Source of the DNA: Chloroflexota bacterium
GTDB taxonomy: Bacteria > Chloroflexota > Limnocylindria > Limnocylindrales > CSP1-4
Direction: 5' to 3'
Assembly (NCBI GenBank): GCA_025935655.1
Contig: JAICUV010000140.1
Location: 1-8,763, forward strand
Length of the DNA: 8,763 nucleotides
The notes under the pieces were generated by a model. The model ran no database searches and was not told the origin of the DNA. It worked only from the letters and a program-made list of their open reading frames with translations. Positions 5,392 to 8,763 of the stretch are shown here, piece by piece; position 1 is the first letter of the stretch; each line of letters begins with the position of its first letter. A program made the position numbers and the translations under genes.

Positions 5392-6260
5392 TGGCCACCG
5401 TCGCCGCCCGACCTCGACTCCGCGTCGGCATCGTCAAGATGGCGTCCTGCGACGGCTGCCAGCTCACGCTCCTCGATCTCGAGGACGAGCTGCTGGCACT
5501 CGCGGACCGGTTCGAGATCGTGGAGTTCCCGGAGGCGAGCTCGCTGCGCTCGGCCGGCCCGTACGACGTCCTGCTGGTGGAGGGCTCGGTCAGCACGCCC
5601 GACCAGGCCAAGGAGATCCAGGAGCTGCGCCGCCAGGCGAAGCTGCTCGTGACCATCGGCGCCTGCGCCAGCTACGGCGGCATCCAGGCGCTGCGCAACT
5701 GGTCCGACCACGACGCGTTCCGCGCGGCGGTCTACGCCCACCCCGAGTACATCGAGTCGCTCGCGACCGCGACCCCCATCTCCGAGCACGTCAAGGTGGA
5801 CCTCGAGCTCCACGGCTGCCCCATCTCCCCCGAGCAGCTGCGCGAGGTCCTCGTGTCGGTCGCGGTGGGCCGCCGGCCGCAGATCCGCGAGGAGGCGGTC
5901 TGCCTCGAGTGCAAGCGCAAGGGCGCCGTGTGCGTGATGGTCGCCCGGGGCATGCCCTGCCTGGGCCCCGTGACCCAGAGCGGCTGCGGCGCGTTGTGCC
6001 CCACCTTCGGACGCGGCTGCTACGGCTGCTTCGGCCCGCGCGAGCAGGCCAACGCGGCGTCGCTGGCGCGGACCTTCGCGCTCGGTGGACGCGAGGGCGA
6101 GGACGTGAGCCGCCTGTTCTCGGGGTTCACAGGTTGGTCCCCGCCGTTCCGGGCCGTCATCGCCGCGTACGGGGGCCCGCCCGGACAGACGCCCGAGCCC
6201 GTGCCCGTCGGCGCGGGCGCGGCCGTCCGCGATGCCACCACGAGCGAGGGGAGCCGCTGA
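5391..6260 (+). CDS. hyhS: Group 3b [NiFe] hydrogenase small (delta) subunit
   Basis: A 289-residue electron-transfer subunit, close to the usual length of about 260 with a longer tail. It has no Tat signal peptide, as expected for a cytoplasmic group 3 enzyme. The proximal [4Fe-4S] ligands are the early pair C20-x2-C23 (SCDGC), C92 in GACASYGG and C143 in HGCPI. Eight more cysteines (C171, C174, C181, C190, C199, C203, C210, C213) lie in a compact segment and would hold the medial and distal [4Fe-4S] clusters. This layout is that of soluble NAD(P)-linked hydrogenases rather than the membrane-bound group 1 type. The start overlaps the diaphorase stop by one base (TGATG), with AGGGAGGG at 5377-5384 and a 6-nt spacer. 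The tail after about residue 255 is proline/glycine/alanine-rich and poorly conserved in character. It docks to the large subunit encoded directly downstream and passes electrons to the fused beta-gamma protein. Confidence 0.95.
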   Translation: MATVAARPRLRVGIVKMASCDGCQLTLLDLEDELLALADRFEIVEFPEASSLRSAGPYDVLLVEGSVSTPDQAKEIQELRRQAKLLVTIGACASYGGIQALRNWSDHDAFRAAVYAHPEYIESLATATPISEHVKVDLELHGCPISPEQLREVLVSVAVGRRPQIREEAVCLECKRKGAVCVMVARGMPCLGPVTQSGCGALCPTFGRGCYGCFGPREQANAASLARTFALGGREGEDVSRLFSGFTGWSPPFRAVIAAYGGPPGQTPEPVPVGAGAAVRDATTSEGSR

Positions 6261-7621
6261 TGCACGGCGACAACGGCGGCACGCTCACGATCGACGCGCC
6301 GGGCAGCGACGGCGAGCGCGAGTTCAAGGTCCCGTACATCACCCGCGTCGAGGGGGAGGGGACGCTGCGCCTCACCGTCCGCGGCGGCGAGGTGGTGAAC
6401 GCCCGCCTGCAGATCTTCGAGGCGCCCCGGTACTTCGAGCGACTCGTCGTCGGGCGGACGGGGGACGAGGTCCTGGACATCGTCGCGCGGATCTGCGGCA
6501 TCTGCCCGATCGCGTACCAGATGTCCGCGGTCCACGCCTTCGAGGACCTCTACGGCGTGCGCATCGATCCGCAGGTCCGCGCCCTCCGGCGGCTGCTCTA
6601 CTGCGGCGAGTGGATCCAGAGCCACGCCCTCCACGTCTACCTCCTCCACGCGCCCGACTTCCTGGGCTATCCCTCCGCGCTCGCGATGGCGGCCGACCAC
6701 CGCGAGATCGTGGAGCAGGGGCTGGCGATCAAGAAGACCGGCAACCAGCTCATCGCCGCGCTCGGCGGGCGGCCCGTCCACCCGGTGTCGGTGCGCGTCG
6801 GCGGGTTCTCCAGGGTGCCGCGCAAGGCGGACCTCGACGCCGTCCGCGCGGCGCTCGACATCGCCGTCGAGCAGGCCCGGTCGACCGTGCGGCTCGTGGC
6901 CTCGTGGACGCCTCCCGAGCTCCACCACCCGCAGCCGCTGGTCGCGATGCGTCACCCGGCGGAGTATCCGTTCAACGACGGCCGGATCGTGTCGACCGAC
7001 GGCATGGACATCGGGCCCCAGGCGTGGGGCACCCGGTTCGAGGAGCACCACGTCGAGGGCACCAACGCCCTCCATGCGCGGACCCTCGACGGCGCGGTCT
7101 ACCTGCTCGGACCGACGGCGCGGATCGCGCTCGCGTCCGAGGGCCTGCACCCGCTCGCGTCCGAGGCGCTGGCCGAGACCGGCCTGCAGGAGGCGATCCG
7201 GGTCAACATCCACCGCTCGATCGTCGCCCGCGCGGTCGAGCTCCTGCATGCGTGCGCGGAGGCGCGAGACCTCATCGACGGGTACCGCCCGCCGAGCGAG
7301 CCGCGCGTCGCGTTCACGCCGCGACCGGGGATCGCGGCGTGGTCCACGGAGGCGCCGCGCGGCCTCCTCCACCACCGCTACGAGGTCGACGAGCACGGCC
7401 ACGTGGTCCATGCCCAGATCGTCCCGCCGACCAGCCAGAACCAGGGTGCCATCGAGGCCGATCTCGCGGCGTTCGCGCCGACCGTCCTCGAGCTGCCCCA
7501 CGCGGAGGCCACCCACCAGCTCGAGATGCTGATCAGGGCATACGACCCGTGCAGCAGCTGCGCGACCCACTTCCTCGATCTCCGGATCGTGGACGCGGGC
7601 CGCGGGGAGGGCATTGGATGA
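6260..7621 (+). CDS. hyhL: Group 3b [NiFe] hydrogenase large (alpha) catalytic subunit
   Basis: A 453-residue catalytic subunit. The N-terminal R29-V-E31-G32 matches the RxEG element of large subunits. The L1 motif RICGICP supplies C79 and C82, and the L2 motif DPCSSCATH supplies C431 and C434. Together these four cysteines bind the Ni and Fe of the NiFe(CN)2CO site that splits or forms H2. The sequence RICGICPIAYQMSAVHA is typical of group 3b (NADP-linked, sulfhydrogenase-like) members. After H437 there are 16 residues, which should be the C-terminal peptide removed after metal insertion. The protease gene is next door. The start overlaps the small-subunit stop by one base, with AGGGGAG 6 nt upstream. 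Group 3b enzymes are usually reversible and fairly oxygen-tolerant, and some reduce sulfur or polysulfide in vitro. The direction of use here is not visible. The hyp assembly genes are not in the window. Confidence 0.96.
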   Translation: MHGDNGGTLTIDAPGSDGEREFKVPYITRVEGEGTLRLTVRGGEVVNARLQIFEAPRYFERLVVGRTGDEVLDIVARICGICPIAYQMSAVHAFEDLYGVRIDPQVRALRRLLYCGEWIQSHALHVYLLHAPDFLGYPSALAMAADHREIVEQGLAIKKTGNQLIAALGGRPVHPVSVRVGGFSRVPRKADLDAVRAALDIAVEQARSTVRLVASWTPPELHHPQPLVAMRHPAEYPFNDGRIVSTDGMDIGPQAWGTRFEEHHVEGTNALHARTLDGAVYLLGPTARIALASEGLHPLASEALAETGLQEAIRVNIHRSIVARAVELLHACAEARDLIDGYRPPSEPRVAFTPRPGIAAWSTEAPRGLLHHRYEVDEHGHVVHAQIVPPTSQNQGAIEADLAAFAPTVLELPHAEATHQLEMLIRAYDPCSSCATHFLDLRIVDAGRGEGIG

Positions 7622-8139
7622 CCCATCTTGCTCCGCCCTCGGTGCGGCTCCTCGTCTGCGGCAACGCCGACCGGGGAGACGACGGGGCCGCCCTGTCGGC
7701 CGTGGCGGTCCTGCTGCCCTCGCTGCCGGCGATGCTCCTGGAGCGCCTGGAGGTCCGCCGCTGCGGCCACCTCCGGGTGGAGGACCTGACCGACATCCCG
7801 GCCAACGAGATCGCGGTCGTCGTGGACGCCGCGGTGGGGATCGCCCCGGGCCACGTCGTCTCGCTGCCGATCGCCGCGATCGTCGGCGACCCGACCGCCC
7901 CGACGCCCCGCTCCTCGCATGAGCTGCCGATCGACCAGGTGCTCGGCCTCGCGGGCGTCCTGCGCCCGGGCGGCCTGCCCGAGGGGACGTTCATCGGTAT
8001 CGGCGGCCGCCGCTTCGGCTACGGCAGGCCCCTGTCGCGCTCGGTCCGCCTCAACATGCCCGCGTTCCAGCAGGCCATCGCCGCCGAGCTCGGGCGGCTG
8101 ACGCACGTCTCGCCGGAGGGCCCCGCGGCGCCGGGGTAG
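7618..8139 (+). CDS. [NiFe] hydrogenase maturation endopeptidase
   Basis: A 173-residue protein of the HycI/HybD peptidase family (peptidase M52-like fold). It has the nickel-sensing motif GNADRGDDG at 15-23, D70 in VVVDAAVG and H101 in SSHELP, which match the three residues that bind the large subunit's nickel in HybD (an acidic residue near 16, an Asp near 62 and a His near 93). It should remove the C-terminal peptide of the adjacent large subunit after NiFe insertion, in the cytoplasm. ATG 7618 overlaps the large-subunit stop in an ATGA junction, with GGGGAGGG and a 6-nt spacer. Its end is slightly extended (VSPEGPAAPG) beyond the core fold. It is the last gene of the operon, followed by a hairpin. 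It is presumably dedicated to this enzyme. Confidence 0.93.
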   Translation: MTHLAPPSVRLLVCGNADRGDDGAALSAVAVLLPSLPAMLLERLEVRRCGHLRVEDLTDIPANEIAVVVDAAVGIAPGHVVSLPIAAIVGDPTAPTPRSSHELPIDQVLGLAGVLRPGGLPEGTFIGIGGRRFGYGRPLSRSVRLNMPAFQQAIAAELGRLTHVSPEGPAAPG

Positions 8140-8142
8140 CCC

Positions 8143-8163
8143 GGCCGGGCTGACGGCCCGGCC
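8143..8163. terminator. Hairpin between convergent genes, probable terminator
   Basis: GGCCGGGC (8143-8150) and GCCCGGCC (8156-8163) are perfect 8-bp arms around the loop TGACG, starting 4 nt after the stop of the protease gene. It sits in the 84-nt gap between two converging genes, which fits a bidirectional terminator. There is no T-run on either side, so it may rely on Rho or only protect the 3' end. Confidence 0.45.
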
Positions 8164-8223
8164 ATACGCACCCGCCTGCCCGGTCGCCCGTCCCGTCCCC
8201 CGGTCGCAGGCCGCGTCGCCCGG

Positions 8224-8763
8224 TCAGTCGCCCGCGGCCACCAGGGTCCGACGCCACGGGAGCGTGCCGCGCGATCGCGCGACGATGACCCCGGCGATGC
8301 ACAGCGCCCCGCCCGCGATCGCGAGCGCCGGCGGCACCTCGCCCAGCAGCAGCCAGGCCATGCCGATGACGACGGGCGGCACGAGGTAGGTCATCGATCC
8401 GAGCCGGCCCGCGGACGAGCGGCTGAGCGCGAACGCCCACGTCGTGAACCCGATCGCCGTGGGGAACAGCCCGAGATAGACCATCCACGCGATGCTCGCC
8501 GGCTGGGCGGCGCCCAGGTCCGTGACGAGCGTCGGCAGGAACGGCAGGCACGCGATGGCGCCGGTGGCGCACGCCATCCATGTCACCTGGGCCGGGGGGA
8601 GCGCGCGGAGCGTCGGCTTCTGGAGCGTGACGCCGCCCGCGTAGGCGGTCGCCGCGGCGATGCACAGGGTGATCCCGAGCGGGGCGTTGCCGCCCGCCAC
8701 CGGCGCGGACGACGACGCGACGCCGATGACCAGCGTCCCGATGAACGCGACCGCGATCCCGGC
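8224..8763 (-). CDS. EamA/DMT-superfamily transporter, C-terminal part (5'-partial)
   Basis: On the minus strand the frame is open from the window edge (8763) to TGA at 8226-8224, giving 179 residues. The real start lies outside. It shows about six hydrophobic segments: the end of the first half (AVAFIGTLVIGVA), then ITLCIAAATAYAG, the segment around CATGAIACLPFL, YLGLFPTAIGFTTWAFAL, MTYLVPPVVIGMAWLLLGE and LAIAGGALCIAGVIVA. A short basic cytoplasmic tail follows. This is the second EamA repeat of a ten-helix drug/metabolite transporter, where the LVP...GMAWLLLGE run is characteristic. The substrate cannot be read; members export amino acids, nucleotides and other small molecules. It is transcribed towards the hydrogenase operon and is probably unrelated to it. 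The GTG at 8700 sits inside the protein and is not the start. Confidence 0.88.
   Translation of the reverse strand, partial: AGIAVAFIGTLVIGVASSSAPVAGGNAPLGITLCIAAATAYAGGVTLQKPTLRALPPAQVTWMACATGAIACLPFLPTLVTDLGAAQPASIAWMVYLGLFPTAIGFTTWAFALSRSSAGRLGSMTYLVPPVVIGMAWLLLGEVPPALAIAGGALCIAGVIVARSRGTLPWRRTLVAAGD

Noticed and set aside
6020..7570. Long minus-strand open frame opposite the large subunit
   Set aside because: Same antisense GC effect; the plus-strand frame holds both metal-binding motifs of a hydrogenase.
3349..8139. Group 3d (Hox) or group 1 membrane-bound hydrogenase
   Set aside because: There is no HoxF/HoxU-type NADH dehydrogenase module, no Tat signal on the small subunit and no membrane cytochrome b. 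The beta/gamma/small/large order and motifs fit group 3b.

Overview
The window is very GC-rich, with codons ending mostly in G or C, short intergenic gaps and many GTG/ATG starts that overlap the previous stop. Together with the gene content (a predicted GTPase of the COG2403 type, small lipoproteins, a group 3b-type [NiFe] hydrogenase), this fits a high-GC bacterium such as an uncultured Chloroflexota (for example the Limnocylindria side) or an Actinomycetota member. The lineage is an inference and cannot be settled here. I saw no rRNA, tRNA, CRISPR array or insertion sequence.

Layout. (1) 2-769: the 3' part of a plus-strand gene for a cyclic 2,3-diphosphoglycerate synthase-like GTPase, followed by a strong GC-rich hairpin. 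(2) 854-1647: two small lipoprotein genes that overlap by 4 nt, function unknown. (3) 1648-1874: a 227-nt non-coding gap with two clear inverted repeats and a repeated octamer, a good place for a promoter and operator. (4) 1875-2599: two small unknown genes with good ribosome binding sites. (5) 2600-2839: a gap with a weak dyad and no convincing gene. (6) 2840-8139: the core of the window. It encodes a stand-alone cyclic-nucleotide-binding-fold protein, a fused iron-sulfur plus FAD/NAD(P) diaphorase subunit, the hydrogenase small subunit, the [NiFe] large subunit and a maturation endopeptidase. All five genes overlap the next one by 1-7 nt. (7) 8140-8223: a short gap with a hairpin between convergent genes. 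(8) 8224-8763: the C-terminal half of an EamA/DMT-type transporter on the minus strand, cut by the window edge.

How the genes work together. The gene order (beta, gamma, small, large) matches that known for group 3b NAD(P)-linked cytoplasmic hydrogenases (sulfhydrogenases), except that beta and gamma are one polypeptide here. Electrons would pass between NAD(P)(H), the FAD and [2Fe-2S] of the diaphorase half, the two [4Fe-4S] clusters of the beta half, the three [4Fe-4S] clusters of the small subunit and the NiFe site of the large subunit. The last gene of the run encodes the protease expected to trim the large subunit after metal insertion. The general hyp genes for NiFe(CN)2CO assembly are not in this window. 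The most notable points are the beta-gamma fusion, the HTH-less CRP-fold protein with an altered ligand pocket translated directly into the operon, and the two unknown genes with palindromic elements upstream.
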